Origin: Paraburkholderia sacchari
GTDB taxonomy: Bacteria > Pseudomonadota > Gammaproteobacteria > Burkholderiales > Burkholderiaceae
Reading direction: 5' to 3'
Length of the DNA stretch: 64,000 nt
Assembly: GCF_000785435.2 (NCBI RefSeq)
Contig: NZ_JTDB02000004.1
Span: 496,001 to 560,000 of the forward strand
Shown here: positions 8,270-16,886 of the stretch, piece by piece
How the letters are laid out: each line of letters starts with the position of its first letter
How positions within the stretch are numbered: the stretch's first letter is position 1
The notes under the pieces: generated by a model
Databases searched by the model: none
What the model was told of the DNA's origin: nothing
The model's input: only the letters and a program-made list of their open reading frames with translations
Translations under genes and position numbers: made by a program

Positions 8270-9733
8270 TCACGTCAGCGCTGCCTCCAGCATCGCGTGC
8301 CGCTCCTTCGAGCCGCTGCGCTCCGCAGCCTCGCGCCACACCGGCAGGCGCACCGTCACGACGAGTCCGACCCGTCCAGCGCCAGGCCCCACGCTTACTG
8401 CACCGCCATGCGAGCGCGCCACCTGGTGAACGATGGCGAGCCCGAGACCGGTTCCTTCGGTGTCCGTTGCAACGCGATAGAAGCGTTCGAACACGTGCTT
8501 GCGCGCCTCGGCGGGAATGCCGGGGCCGTTGTCGACCACCTGCAGGACGACCTCGCTCCCCTCGCGCCGGCAGATGGCCGTCACGTTGCCGCCCGCCTGG
8601 GTGTAGCGGATCGCGTTGTCGACCAGATTCGCGGCGAGCGAGGCCAGCAGGCCCGCGTTGCCCGCCACCACCACGCCGTCGTCCAGTTCCGCACCCAGAT
8701 CGATATCTCGCTGCTGCGCGGCCTGAATCGATTCTTCGAGCACCGAGGACACCACCGCGCCAAGATCCACACGCGTGCCCATGCGCTCGGGCGCCATCGA
8801 TTCGGCCTGCGCGAGAAGCAATAACTGGCTCGTCAGTTCCGCCATCTTCTGGCTCGTGCGGCGCACGCCGCGCAGCGCGACGAACAGTGCCGGGTCTTGC
8901 GCATCGCACTGGCTCGCGAACTGGATTTGCGTCGCGAGCAGCGTGAGCGGCGTGCGCAATTGATGCGCCGCGTCGGCGATGAACTGGCGCTGCGTCGAAG
9001 CGTGCACCTTCAGCCGCGCAATGCACTGATTGATGGCATCGACGATCGGCCTTAGTTCGGATGGCAAATGATCGGGCCGGATAGGTTCGAGTTCGGTGGG
9101 CTCGCGATCGGCCACGTCGTTCTTGAGCTTCATGAGCGGGCGCAGTTCCAGCGTGAGCCCGAGCGGCACGAGCAGCGCGACAAGCGCAAGCATCAGCCAC
9201 TGGCGCATCAACTGCGGCCGCCAGAGGCCGTCGATCATCGCCTGACGCGAGGCCACGGTCTTGCCGACGATCACCGTGACGCGCTCGGCGCGCCCCGAGT
9301 CGTAGAGCATGCGTTCGTAGGCCACCGCGCGAATGGGCGCGCCGTCGTACTGGCTGTCGTAGAACGCGGGCAACTGCGTGGATGATTGCGTGGATGATTG
9401 CGCGAACGACTGCGCACTCGCGGGCGGCGGCGCGAGTTCCGGCACGCCGCCCAGCAGCCGGCCGTCGCCGGCGAGCACCTTGTAGAACACCCGGTCCTGG
9501 TACGGCGACTCGAACATCTCGAGCGCCGCCGGCGGAATGTTCGCGACGAGCGCGCCATTCTCCCAGTCGACGTCCTCGATGATCGTGCGCGCCGAAGCGA
9601 GCAGCGAATTGTCCTGCAACAGATCCGCGGTCTGCCGCGCGGCATCGTAAGACATCCCGCCCGTGACGACGGTGAACGCCGCCAGCGGCAGCAGCAACCA
9701 CAACAGCAGACGCGCACGCAGGCTATGCACCAT
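8270..9733 (-). CDS. Sensor histidine kinase, TctE-like
   Basis: This 487-residue inner-membrane kinase starts at ATG 9733 after GGGGAA. Transmembrane helices lie at about 8-28 and 178-196 and flank a roughly 150-residue periplasmic sensor domain of the TctE N-terminal type. The dimerisation/phosphoacceptor motif DAAHQLRTP places the phosphorylated His at 257. The ATPase boxes NLVDNAIRY, DNGPGIP and GTGLGLAIV follow. An SSTQSSTQ duplication at residues 113-120 comes from a 12-nt tandem repeat in the DNA. Its partner regulator lies 13 bp downstream, and an ABC importer lies upstream on the same strand. Confidence 0.92.
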   Translation of the reverse strand: MVHSLRARLLLWLLLPLAAFTVVTGGMSYDAARQTADLLQDNSLLASARTIIEDVDWENGALVANIPPAALEMFESPYQDRVFYKVLAGDGRLLGGVPELAPPPASAQSFAQSSTQSSTQLPAFYDSQYDGAPIRAVAYERMLYDSGRAERVTVIVGKTVASRQAMIDGLWRPQLMRQWLMLALVALLVPLGLTLELRPLMKLKNDVADREPTELEPIRPDHLPSELRPIVDAINQCIARLKVHASTQRQFIADAAHQLRTPLTLLATQIQFASQCDAQDPALFVALRGVRRTSQKMAELTSQLLLLAQAESMAPERMGTRVDLGAVVSSVLEESIQAAQQRDIDLGAELDDGVVVAGNAGLLASLAANLVDNAIRYTQAGGNVTAICRREGSEVVLQVVDNGPGIPAEARKHVFERFYRVATDTEGTGLGLAIVHQVARSHGGAVSVGPGAGRVGLVVTVRLPVWREAAERSGSKERHAMLEAALT

Positions 9734-9847
9734 GTCACGTTCCCCACGACAAAGAAGCCGCCCCCGCGCTGCGGGACGGCGTTAGAACGCTTCGGACCTC
9801 GCTTGCCGGAGCGGTCGCCGGCCGGGCCCTTCAAGTGCTCGAAGCGA

Positions 9848-10711
9848 TCAGAATGCGGAAGGCCGCCATTTGAGCAGACGCTTTTCCAGCGAGCTCAACA
9901 AGTAATCGGTTGACAGCGCAACGACTGCAAGCACGATCATCGCCGCGAACACGCCGCTCGCGTTGAACGCGCCCTGCGCGGTCGAGATCAGCAGTCCGAT
10001 GCCCTGCTTCGAACCGAGGAATTCGCCCACCACGGCGCCCACCAGTGCGAAGCCGAAGCTCACGTGCAGGCTCGCGAGAATCCACGAAAGCGCCGAAGGA
10101 ATCACCACCGACGTGGTCACCTGGCGGCGCGACGCGCCAAGGATCTGCGCATTGGCGATCATGTAGCGGTCCGCTTCGCGCACGCCCTGGAACGCATTGG
10201 CGAACACCACGAAGAACACCATCACCACGGCCAGCGCCACCTTAGACGCCATGCCGAGACCCAGCGCAATCACGAACACCGAGCCCAGCACCACGCGCGG
10301 GATCGAGTTGGCGATCTTGATGTAGAGGCTGAAGACATCCGAGAGCAGCTTGTTGCGGCCCAGCACCACGCCGCACACCACGCCGCCCACGGCGCCAATC
10401 AGAAAGCCGAGCACGGTCTCTTCAAGCGTGACCCACACTTGCAGCAACAGCGGGCCTTGCGAGGTGCCGTTCACGAACCAGTCGACGATCTGCTGAAAGA
10501 TCAACGAAGGCATGGAGAAAAAGAACGGGTCGATCCACTTGTTGCGTCCCGAGAGTTCCCAGCCGCCGAGCACGACGACCAGCACCAGAATGCGCAGACC
10601 GATCACGAGCGCATGGCGCTGGCGAATGCGGCGCTGCGCGGCGCGCTCGACTTGCGCGAGCGAGTTGCGGTCGAGTGCGGCCGCGTTCGAAACAGTGGCA
10701 GGAGCAGTCAT
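9848..10711 (-). CDS. ABC transporter permease, NitT/TauT (SsuC-like) family
   Basis: This 287-residue permease starts at ATG 10711 (MTAPATVSNAAAL). It has an N-terminal membrane helix (ILVLVVVLGGWEL) and further spans covering the BPD_transp_1 domain. The EAA-type loop reads DRYMIANAQILGASRRQVTTSVVIPSA in shape. Members of this family move nitrate, sulfonates, taurine or pyrimidine precursors. It is the third gene of a binding protein-ATPase-permease operon, and the kinase gene follows 114 bp downstream on the same strand. Confidence 0.9.
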   Translation of the reverse strand: MTAPATVSNAAALDRNSLAQVERAAQRRIRQRHALVIGLRILVLVVVLGGWELSGRNKWIDPFFFSMPSLIFQQIVDWFVNGTSQGPLLLQVWVTLEETVLGFLIGAVGGVVCGVVLGRNKLLSDVFSLYIKIANSIPRVVLGSVFVIALGLGMASKVALAVVMVFFVVFANAFQGVREADRYMIANAQILGASRRQVTTSVVIPSALSWILASLHVSFGFALVGAVVGEFLGSKQGIGLLISTAQGAFNASGVFAAMIVLAVVALSTDYLLSSLEKRLLKWRPSAF

Positions 10712-10736
10712 GGGAGCTTTCCGGAGTTGAAGCGTT

Positions 10737-11579
10737 TCAGGCAATTTGCACCTCTTCGCGCAGGTCGTGCCAGATGTCACGGGAGATTTCGATAAAGCGC
10801 GGTTCGTAGCGGATTTCCGACGTAATGCGCGGGCGCGGCAAGTCGATTTCATAAACCTTCTTGAGCGTCGCGGGCCGCGCCGTAAGCACGAACACGCGAT
10901 CGGCCAGCGCAATCGCTTCTTCGAGGTCGTGCGTGACGAACACCACCGAGCCCGTGCCGCCCCACAGTTGCAGCAACTCGTCCTGCATCAGCGTGCGCGT
11001 TTGCATGTCGAGCGCCGAGAACGGCTCGTCCATCAGCAGGATTTCGGGCTTGTTGATGAAGGTCTGCGCGAGCGCCACGCGCTTGCGCATGCCGCCCGAG
11101 AGTTGATGCGGATAGTGCTTGCCGAACTTGTCGAGGCCAACGCGGCGCAGCCATTCGTTCGCCTCGTCGTAAGCGGCGTCTTTCGAGCGGCCGCGAAACA
11201 GCGGACCGGCCGCCACGTTGTCGAGCACCGAGCGCCACGGGAAAACGGCGTCGGCCTGAAACACGAAACCGATGCGCGGATCGATGCCGCTCACGGGCGC
11301 GCCCATCACGCGCACTTCGCCCGTGGTGGGCTTGAGCAGGCCCGTGATCATGCTGAGCGTAGTGGACTTGCCGCAGCCCGTGGGGCCGACGATGGCGATG
11401 AATTCGCCCTGCGCGACCGACATGCTGAAATCGCGCAACGCCACGGTGGCCTTGCCGTCGGGTGCGATAAAGCGGCACGAGACGTTGCGGAATTCGATAG
11501 CCGGCGTAGCGGATTGCGCGGCGGATTGCGCAACGGTTTGCGCGCCTGATTGAACTGAAGCTTGCTTCATCAAGGACAT
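10737..11579 (-). CDS. ABC transporter ATP-binding protein, NitT/TauT (SsuB-like) family
   Basis: The product is 280 residues if ATG 11579 is used, or 277 if the second ATG (11570) is used; the second has GAG at better spacing. Walker A GPTGCGKST, signature LSGGMRKR, Walker B ILLMDEPFSALD and H-loop THDLEEA are all present, so it should be an active ATPase. The N-terminus carries an AQSAAQSA repeat derived from a short DNA duplication. The permease gene starts 25 bp after its stop. Confidence 0.9.
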   Translation of the reverse strand: MSLMKQASVQSGAQTVAQSAAQSATPAIEFRNVSCRFIAPDGKATVALRDFSMSVAQGEFIAIVGPTGCGKSTTLSMITGLLKPTTGEVRVMGAPVSGIDPRIGFVFQADAVFPWRSVLDNVAAGPLFRGRSKDAAYDEANEWLRRVGLDKFGKHYPHQLSGGMRKRVALAQTFINKPEILLMDEPFSALDMQTRTLMQDELLQLWGGTGSVVFVTHDLEEAIALADRVFVLTARPATLKKVYEIDLPRPRITSEIRYEPRFIEISRDIWHDLREEVQIA

Positions 11580-11697
11580 CTCACGATTGTTCGGGCGCGG
11601 CCAGACAAGAAGCCGGCGCCGAAGCCAACAAAACACAGGAAAGCAGCAGCGCGGCGGTCCGCACGGACCGCCTTGCCGTAACGACCTGGAAACGCCG

Positions 11698-12726
11698 TTA
11701 TTTCGCGCTGACGAACTCGTTGGTGTACGTCTTGGCCAGATCCACGTGCTTGCCCTTGACCGACGGATTGAACGCCGAAAGCACCTTCAGCACGGTGGCG
11801 GGACCGTCGGCGGGCATCTTCGCGTCCGCGGTGTACATCGGCAGCGAAGCCTTGAGTGCGGTGACGTAGAGCGCCTTGTCCTTCTGGTAGTCGTCGGGCA
11901 TCTTCGCCGCGATTTCCTCGGCGCTATGCGTGTGGATGAACTGCATCGTGCGTGCGAACGCATGCGCGAGCTTCGCGGCTTCGGCCTTGTGCGAAGCCAC
12001 CCACGCGTCCTGCACGTACAGGCTCGCTGCCGGATAGGTGCCGCCGAGCGCGGCGCGCGTGCCGTCTACCGTGCGCATGTCCACCAGCACCTTCGCGTCG
12101 CCGGTTTGCAGCAGGCGCGAAACGGTGGGCTCCGTGGTCATGCCCGCATCGATGCGGCTTTGCTTGATGGCGGCGATGAAGCTTGCGTCGGCGCCCACGG
12201 GCAGCATCGTGTACTCGGTCGACGCAATGCCGTGCTGGCCCGCGAGATACTGCGTAAGGAAGCTCGTGGACGAGCCCAGACCCGTCACGCCGAGCGTCTT
12301 GCCCTTGACGTCGGCCATCGACTTGATCGTGTCGGCGGACTTCGACGACACCACCTCCACTTCGCCCGGCACCTGGCCGAACACGGCAATCGCCTTGACG
12401 TCCTTGCCCTTCGTCTGCAGGTCGATGGTGTGGTCGTAGAAGCCCACCACGCCTTGCACCGCACCCGCCAGCAGTTCGTTCTCGGCGTCCACGCCGGCCG
12501 GCTGCGAGAGCAGCTCGACGTCGAGCCCTTCGTCCTTGAAGTAGCCAAGCTGCTCCGTGAGTTTCGCGGGCAGATAAATGAGCTTCGTGATCCCGCCCAC
12601 CATGATGGTGATCTTGCCGGGCGCGTCGGCGGCTTGCGCACTTTGCAGCGCGGCGCCGAACAACAGGCCACAGGCGACCGCCACGGCGGGCAAACGACGG
12701 CGCAATGCGCGGGAAGTGGGTTGCAT
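11698..12726 (-). CDS. ABC transporter periplasmic substrate-binding protein, NMT1/SsuA-like
   Basis: This 342-residue protein has a Sec signal peptide (residues 1-32, ending SAQAAD) followed by the NMT1-like fold: IMVGGITKLIYLPAKLTEQLGYFKDEGLDVEL, then GVTGLGSSTSFLTQYL and the TTEPTVSRL hinge region. The family binds sulfonates, nitrate, thiamine precursors and aromatic acids; the ligand cannot be fixed here. It is the first gene of the operon and has GGAGA upstream of the ATG. The 118-bp gap to the ATPase gene is larger than the others in the operon, which could allow processing that keeps the binding protein in excess. Confidence 0.9.
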   Translation of the reverse strand: MQPTSRALRRRLPAVAVACGLLFGAALQSAQAADAPGKITIMVGGITKLIYLPAKLTEQLGYFKDEGLDVELLSQPAGVDAENELLAGAVQGVVGFYDHTIDLQTKGKDVKAIAVFGQVPGEVEVVSSKSADTIKSMADVKGKTLGVTGLGSSTSFLTQYLAGQHGIASTEYTMLPVGADASFIAAIKQSRIDAGMTTEPTVSRLLQTGDAKVLVDMRTVDGTRAALGGTYPAASLYVQDAWVASHKAEAAKLAHAFARTMQFIHTHSAEEIAAKMPDDYQKDKALYVTALKASLPMYTADAKMPADGPATVLKVLSAFNPSVKGKHVDLAKTYTNEFVSAK

Positions 12727-13313
12727 CGACTGTCTCCATTATTTTGGGCCGGCGGCACGATACCGCCTGCCTCGATGAATGGCGGCATTCTAGCCAGCGG
12801 AACCCTTCCCGATGCTTTCGCGCCAGGCAGCAAAATATGGGGGATTTCCATGAAACGCGGCCTGGGCGGCACGCAATTTTCTCAACGCGAATCACTATCA
12901 TTCAGTCCGCATCGCATCGCGCCGGATTTCGAAACAAGCAGGCAATGACCCATTTCTGGAAGAATGTTTATAAACGATTCAACTATTATTCTGAGCATTG
13001 CTTTTCTCATATGAAAATATGCAATCCGCTTATGAAAATAAGCCCGCTTCTTTTATTGTTGCTGGGCAACAACAGACTATTGTCGCGGCGCTCGATATTG
13101 AAAGAAACTGAATGCGGCCTCACCCTTAAAGCCGATAAGATACTGACTACGCGCAGCCGTTTAATTTCCGCGCAAACGGCATAAAAGCCAGCACAAAAGC
13201 CGTTATGCATTTCCTGTATTCCGATATGCAAATGTTTTGCAACGTGAATATCAAACGCATTCGCGGCGCATGAATTTAGCTGTTTACTCCACCCTGTACA
13301 GGAATTGACGACG
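12727..13313. promoter_or_regulatory. 587-bp divergent intergenic region with AT-rich, hairpin-rich half
   Basis: The left part (to about 12950) has normal composition and should hold the promoter of the minus-strand binding-protein gene. From about 12950 to 13310 the DNA is strikingly AT-rich. It contains several inverted repeats in a row: CATAT-GAAA-ATATG (13008-13021), GCTTAT-GAAA-ATAAGC (13028-13043), TTGTTGC-TGG-GCAACAA (13056-13072), GCCGTTT/AAACGGC (13156-13162, 13174-13180) and GCAAA-TGT-TTTGC (near 13229-13241). Two of these share the same GAAA loop. This is the upstream region of the next porin gene and is a likely target for regulators or H-NS-type silencing. A 74-codon open frame on the minus strand here has no ribosome site or family and is not called. 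Confidence 0.5.
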
Positions 13314-14480
13314 ATGAAAAAGAAGACCCTGGTTTTTGCTGCGGCGACTGCGGCTTTTGCGGGCGCAGCCCATGCGCAGAGCAGCGTGACGCTGTACGGT
13401 ATCGTCGACGCCGGCCTGACCTATGTAAGCAACGAAGCAAGCCGGAGTTCCACCATTACCCCGAACGGTCTGTCCAACGGCAAGGCAACGTTCGGGATGA
13501 CCAGCGGTAACGTGCAACAAAGCCGCTGGGGTTTGCGCGGCGTTGAAGATCTCGGCGGCGGCCTGAAGACGATCTTCAACCTCGAAAGCGGTTTCAATGT
13601 CGCGAACGGCAGCCTCCAGAGCAGCGCGCTTTTCAATCGTCAGGCCTTTGTCGGCCTTTCGCATAACGACTACGGCACGCTGACCCTTGGTCGCCAGTAC
13701 GATTCCGTGGTCGATTATCTGGGCCCGCTCTCGGCAACCGGCACGTGGGGCGGCACCTACTTCGCTCACCCGGGTGACAACGACAACCTCAATGCCTCGT
13801 TCAGCCTGAGCAATACGGTCAAGTATCAGAGCCCGATCTTTGCCGGTTTCTCGGCGAACGCCCTGTACGGCTTCTCCAACAAGTCGGGCTTTGCCGACAA
13901 TCGCGCATATAGCTTTGGTGCGGGCTATGAATACGCTGGCTTCAAATTCGGCGCGGCCTATTTGCAACTTCAAGGGCTGAATTCCGGCAACACCAGTGGT
14001 TCGCTGCAGGATACACCGACCTACATCACCGCTAATCTGCCGGGCACCCAGAACCAGCGCACCTGGGGTGTGGGTGGCAACTATGTGTTCGGCCCGGCGG
14101 TGGTTGGCCTCGTGTTCACGCAGACCCGTCTGCAAAACCAGATCGCCAATATCACGCTGCGCTGGAACAACTTTGAAATCAACGGCAAATACAACTTCAC
14201 GCCGGCGTTCTCGCTGGGCGCGGAGTACGCGTACACGCAAGGCCTGCGCAATACCCCGGCCAGCGGCACGTCGAACAACCTCTCGGCGCACTGGAACCAG
14301 TTCGGCCTGCAGGCTGACTACGCGCTGTCGCGCCGCACCGACCTCTATGGCGAGGCCGTGGCCTTTGTCGGCGCGAACAACCAGGTTGGCTTCAACGTCG
14401 TGCAGGTCAATGGTACGGCAGCACCGTCGACGAGCCGCAGCCAGGTGGTTGTGAGCGGCGGTATCCGTCACCGCTTCTAA
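13314..14480 (+). CDS. Trimeric porin, OmpC/Gram-negative porin family
   Basis: This 388-residue outer-membrane porin has the signal peptide MKKKTLVFAAATAAFAGAAH, mature start AQSSVTLYGIVDAGL, motifs NVQQSRWGLRGVEDLGGGL and the terminal ...SGGIRHRF ending in Phe. ATG 13314 is preceded by ACAGGA; a TTG at 13305 is in frame but lies inside the ribosome-site spacing. It is flanked upstream by a long structured AT-rich region and downstream by two hairpins, so it is probably monocistronic. It is a typical general-diffusion porin with no neighbour that fixes the substrate. Confidence 0.92.
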   Translation: MKKKTLVFAAATAAFAGAAHAQSSVTLYGIVDAGLTYVSNEASRSSTITPNGLSNGKATFGMTSGNVQQSRWGLRGVEDLGGGLKTIFNLESGFNVANGSLQSSALFNRQAFVGLSHNDYGTLTLGRQYDSVVDYLGPLSATGTWGGTYFAHPGDNDNLNASFSLSNTVKYQSPIFAGFSANALYGFSNKSGFADNRAYSFGAGYEYAGFKFGAAYLQLQGLNSGNTSGSLQDTPTYITANLPGTQNQRTWGVGGNYVFGPAVVGLVFTQTRLQNQIANITLRWNNFEINGKYNFTPAFSLGAEYAYTQGLRNTPASGTSNNLSAHWNQFGLQADYALSRRTDLYGEAVAFVGANNQVGFNVVQVNGTAAPSTSRSQVVVSGGIRHRF

Positions 14481-14499
14481 GGCCTCGCGGTATGGCCGT

Positions 14500-14568
14500 G
14501 GGCAGGCCCCGCGCCTGCCCGCCGCACTTCTTTGTGACTCCGATTGCCCGCCTGGCGCGGGCTTTTTT
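14500..14568 (+). terminator. Tandem hairpins ending in an intrinsic terminator
   Basis: Hairpin 1 is GGGCAGG/CCTGCCC (14500-14506 and 14514-14520). Hairpin 2 is GCCCGC-CTGGC-GCGGGC (14546-14562) followed by TTTTTT (14563-14568), a classic Rho-independent terminator for the porin transcript. Confidence 0.88.
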
Positions 14569-14722
14569 CTGTCTGGAATACCCTAAGGAAAAATATGCAC
14601 CAATCAACCGGCCGCTTTCGCTAGAATTTGCTTTCATCGAGGCGAAAAGCATATTTGTGTTGTTGCCGTAGTATCGAATCACAAATACTGCTCAACTCAT
14701 TCATCTCATACCGGAGGCGAGC

Positions 14723-15850
14723 GTGCCAGGTTTACTCCCCAATGTCGACCGCGAGGGGCTCCTCGAATATTCAGTGGTCTACACCGACCGCTCGATCAAC
14801 CATATGTCGCAGCTCTTTCAGGGCGTCATGCGCGACATTTCCAGTCTGCTGAAGAAGGTCTACAACGCGAAGGCGGCCATTGTCGTTCCGGGCAGCGGGA
14901 CTTTCGGCATGGAAGCCGTGGCCCGGCAGTTTGCGACGAATAAAAAGTGTCTGGTCATTCGCAACGGCTGGTTCAGCTTCCGCTGGTCGCAGATTTTCGA
15001 CATGGGCAGCATTCCGTCCGAATCGATCGTATTGAAGGCCCGTCCGGTTGAATCCGGCAGGCAGGCCGCCTATGCACCAGCCCCAATTGACGAAGTGGTC
15101 GCCGCAATCAAGGAGCACAGGCCCGATCTGGTCTTTGCCCCGCACGTCGAAACCGCATCGGGAATGATCCTGCCCGACGACTATTTGCGCGCGGTGGCCG
15201 ACGCCGTGCATGCAGTCGGCGGCATGTTCGTGCTCGATTGCATCGCCTCCGGCACGATCTGGGTCGACATGCAGGCAAGCGGCGTCGACGTCCTGATCAG
15301 CGCGCCGCAAAAGGGCTGGAGCGCCTCACCTTGCTGTGGGCTGGTCATGCTCAGCCCGCTCGCGCGCGAAAGAATCGACGCCACCACCAGCACCAGCTTC
15401 GCCTGCGACCTGCGCAAGTGGCTGCAGATCATGGAAGCCTACGAGAACGGCGGGTTCGCATACCACGCCACGATGCCCACGGACAGCCTCGCGACGCTGC
15501 GCAACGTGATGAAGGAAACCGAGGCATACGGCTTCGACAAGGTGCGGGCGGAGCAGCTCGAACTCGGCAAGCGCGTTCGCGCGCTGCTGGAGAGCAAGGG
15601 GTTCAGGAGCGTGGCGGCCGAAGGTTTTCAGGCGCCCGGCGTCGTGGTCAGCTACACCGACGACGACGGCATCCGCTCCGGCAAGAAGTTCGCCGATGTC
15701 GGCTTGCAGGTCGCCGCCGGCGTTCCCCTGCAATGCGACGAGCCAGAGGACTTCAAGACCTTCCGCGTCGGGCTGTTCGGCCTCGACAAACTGCATGATG
15801 TCGACGGCGCGCTCGCCAGGCTCTCCAACGCGCTGGACCGCATCCTTTAA
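14723..15850 (+). CDS. Class V aminotransferase (serine/alanine-glyoxylate aminotransferase family)
   Basis: This 375-residue PLP enzyme starts at GTG 14723, with GGAGGCGA at ideal spacing. Residues around 55-65 (VVPGSGTFGMEA) bind phosphate. FAPHVETASGM and FVLDCIAS carry the cofactor-contact Asp, and the PLP lysine is Lys197 in SAPQKGWSASPCCG. The family transfers amino groups from serine, alanine or aspartate to glyoxylate, or acts on phosphonates; the exact donor is not evident. The gene is alone, with its own terminator-free 3' end, upstream of a symporter remnant. Confidence 0.88.
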   Translation: MPGLLPNVDREGLLEYSVVYTDRSINHMSQLFQGVMRDISSLLKKVYNAKAAIVVPGSGTFGMEAVARQFATNKKCLVIRNGWFSFRWSQIFDMGSIPSESIVLKARPVESGRQAAYAPAPIDEVVAAIKEHRPDLVFAPHVETASGMILPDDYLRAVADAVHAVGGMFVLDCIASGTIWVDMQASGVDVLISAPQKGWSASPCCGLVMLSPLARERIDATTSTSFACDLRKWLQIMEAYENGGFAYHATMPTDSLATLRNVMKETEAYGFDKVRAEQLELGKRVRALLESKGFRSVAAEGFQAPGVVVSYTDDDGIRSGKKFADVGLQVAAGVPLQCDEPEDFKTFRVGLFGLDKLHDVDGALARLSNALDRIL

Positions 15851-15893
15851 AGCGCGTTTCCGGTTTCAGGCGGCCGCTCGCGCGGCCACTGCC

Positions 15894-16299
15894 TCACACC
15901 CTCTCCGCCTCTCTCGCGGTAACGAGCGATTCGTATTCCTCATCGCTCATCGCGGGGCCTAACTGGCCCTCCCACTTCGTCACGACCGCTGCGGCCACAC
16001 TGTTGCCAAGCACGTTGGTGGCCGTGCGCCGAATGTCGACATGGGCGTGCGCACGCCGCGCCCGAGGTCGAACACGCGGCCGCGCAACACCACGGCTCGG
16101 CCATAACCTGCACGAAGCTCTTGGGCACGAGGTGCGTGACGAACGCTTTCATGTTGATCGCTCCCGCACGGATGCCGGTGCTCGCATGCTCGTCGGGCAG
16201 CGGCAAATTCAGGCCTGCGCCGGGCTGAAACCAGTTCGCCACGAACGCGCCGAGCAACAGCGAAACGAACGTAGCTCGTTGGCCGGGCAAGCCGGCCAT
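15894..16299 (-). pseudogene. Decayed cation:dicarboxylate (GltP/DctA-family) symporter
   Basis: On the minus strand a frame from 16299 reads VSLLLGAFVANWFQPGAGLN and then INMKAFVTHLVPKSF, matching an internal helix-loop of GltP/DctA symporters. After a frame change near 16080 the family C-terminus appears: NVLGNSVAAAVVTKWEGQL, then SDEEYESLVTARE and a TGA at 15894-15896. The N-terminal helices and the central Na+/substrate-binding hairpins are missing. Apparently an internal deletion of about 230 codons and loss of the 5' end left two joined pieces. No start codon or ribosome site serves the whole. The assignment is by recognition of conserved motifs. Confidence 0.7.
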
Positions 16300-16535
16300 T
16301 CAACAGGCTTTCAAACGAAATGGTGCGGCCTGGTTCTGGTCCGAAGCTGCCGCCTTCAATCATCAGGAATCCATACGATGCGCCAAGCGCACCATCGGAC
16401 TCAGTCGAGCCCGTGCCCTGCATGATTTATCGGCGAGACAGGATTAAATGGATTTAACGGCGTGCAGCGATTCAATCGATCACGCGCCCGCTCGCGTTAA
16501 AATATGCGCGTTACCCTCAACACCCCTACCCGCCG

Positions 16536-16823
16536 ATGTCCAGCTACAAAGAATTGATCGCTCAGCGCGAGCAGCTCGAAGCCCAGCTTCAGGAAGCGTT
16601 CAAGGAAGAACGCGTGAACGTGCTCGATGAGATCATCCGCAAGATGAAGCTCCATAGAATCACGCTCGATGAAATTCGCGGCCCTGTGCAAGCCGTGAAG
16701 GCCAACAAGGTGCCGCCGAAGTATCGCGACCCGGCAACCGGTGCGGAATGGTCGGGGCGCGGCAAGCCGCCGAACTGGATCAAGGACGAGCCGGACCGCA
16801 CGAAGTTTCTGATTAACCACTAA
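16536..16823 (+). CDS. H-NS histone-like family DNA-binding protein
   Basis: This 95-residue nucleoid-associated protein has an N-terminal coiled coil for oligomerisation (MSSYKELIAQREQLEAQLQE and on to about 45) and the C-terminal AT-hook-like domain YRDPATGAEWSGRGKPPNW at about 68-86. This matches the short Bv3F/MvaT-like H-NS class common in Burkholderiaceae. It probably binds curved AT-rich DNA and silences genes, which is relevant because the window has several AT-rich promoter regions. It is monocistronic, with a 40-bp palindrome downstream. Confidence 0.93.
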   Translation: MSSYKELIAQREQLEAQLQEAFKEERVNVLDEIIRKMKLHRITLDEIRGPVQAVKANKVPPKYRDPATGAEWSGRGKPPNWIKDEPDRTKFLINH

Positions 16824-16846
16824 TCGGAAGCCGGCTCTGGGAGACC

Positions 16847-16886
16847 AGGGTCTGTGCACATTCATAAATGAATGTGCACAGACCCT
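16847..16886. repeat. 40-bp palindrome between convergent genes
   Basis: The left arm AGGGTCTGTGCACATTCAT (16847-16865) and the right arm ATGAATGTGCACAGACCCT (16868-16886) are exact reverse complements separated by AA. Nineteen perfect base pairs with a 2-nt centre is far longer than ordinary terminators, and no T-run follows on either strand. It sits between the convergent H-NS-like and PAP2 genes, where it could act as a bidirectional transcription barrier, or could be a mobile or REP-like element. Confidence 0.85.

Noticed and set aside
12727..12960. Possible thiamine-type riboswitch before the NMT1-like binding-protein gene
   Set aside because: I looked for conserved TPP-box segments and found none.
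13007..13231. 74-codon minus-strand frame in the AT-rich region
   Set aside because: No ribosome site, no similarity, and it overlaps several inverted repeats better explained as regulatory DNA.
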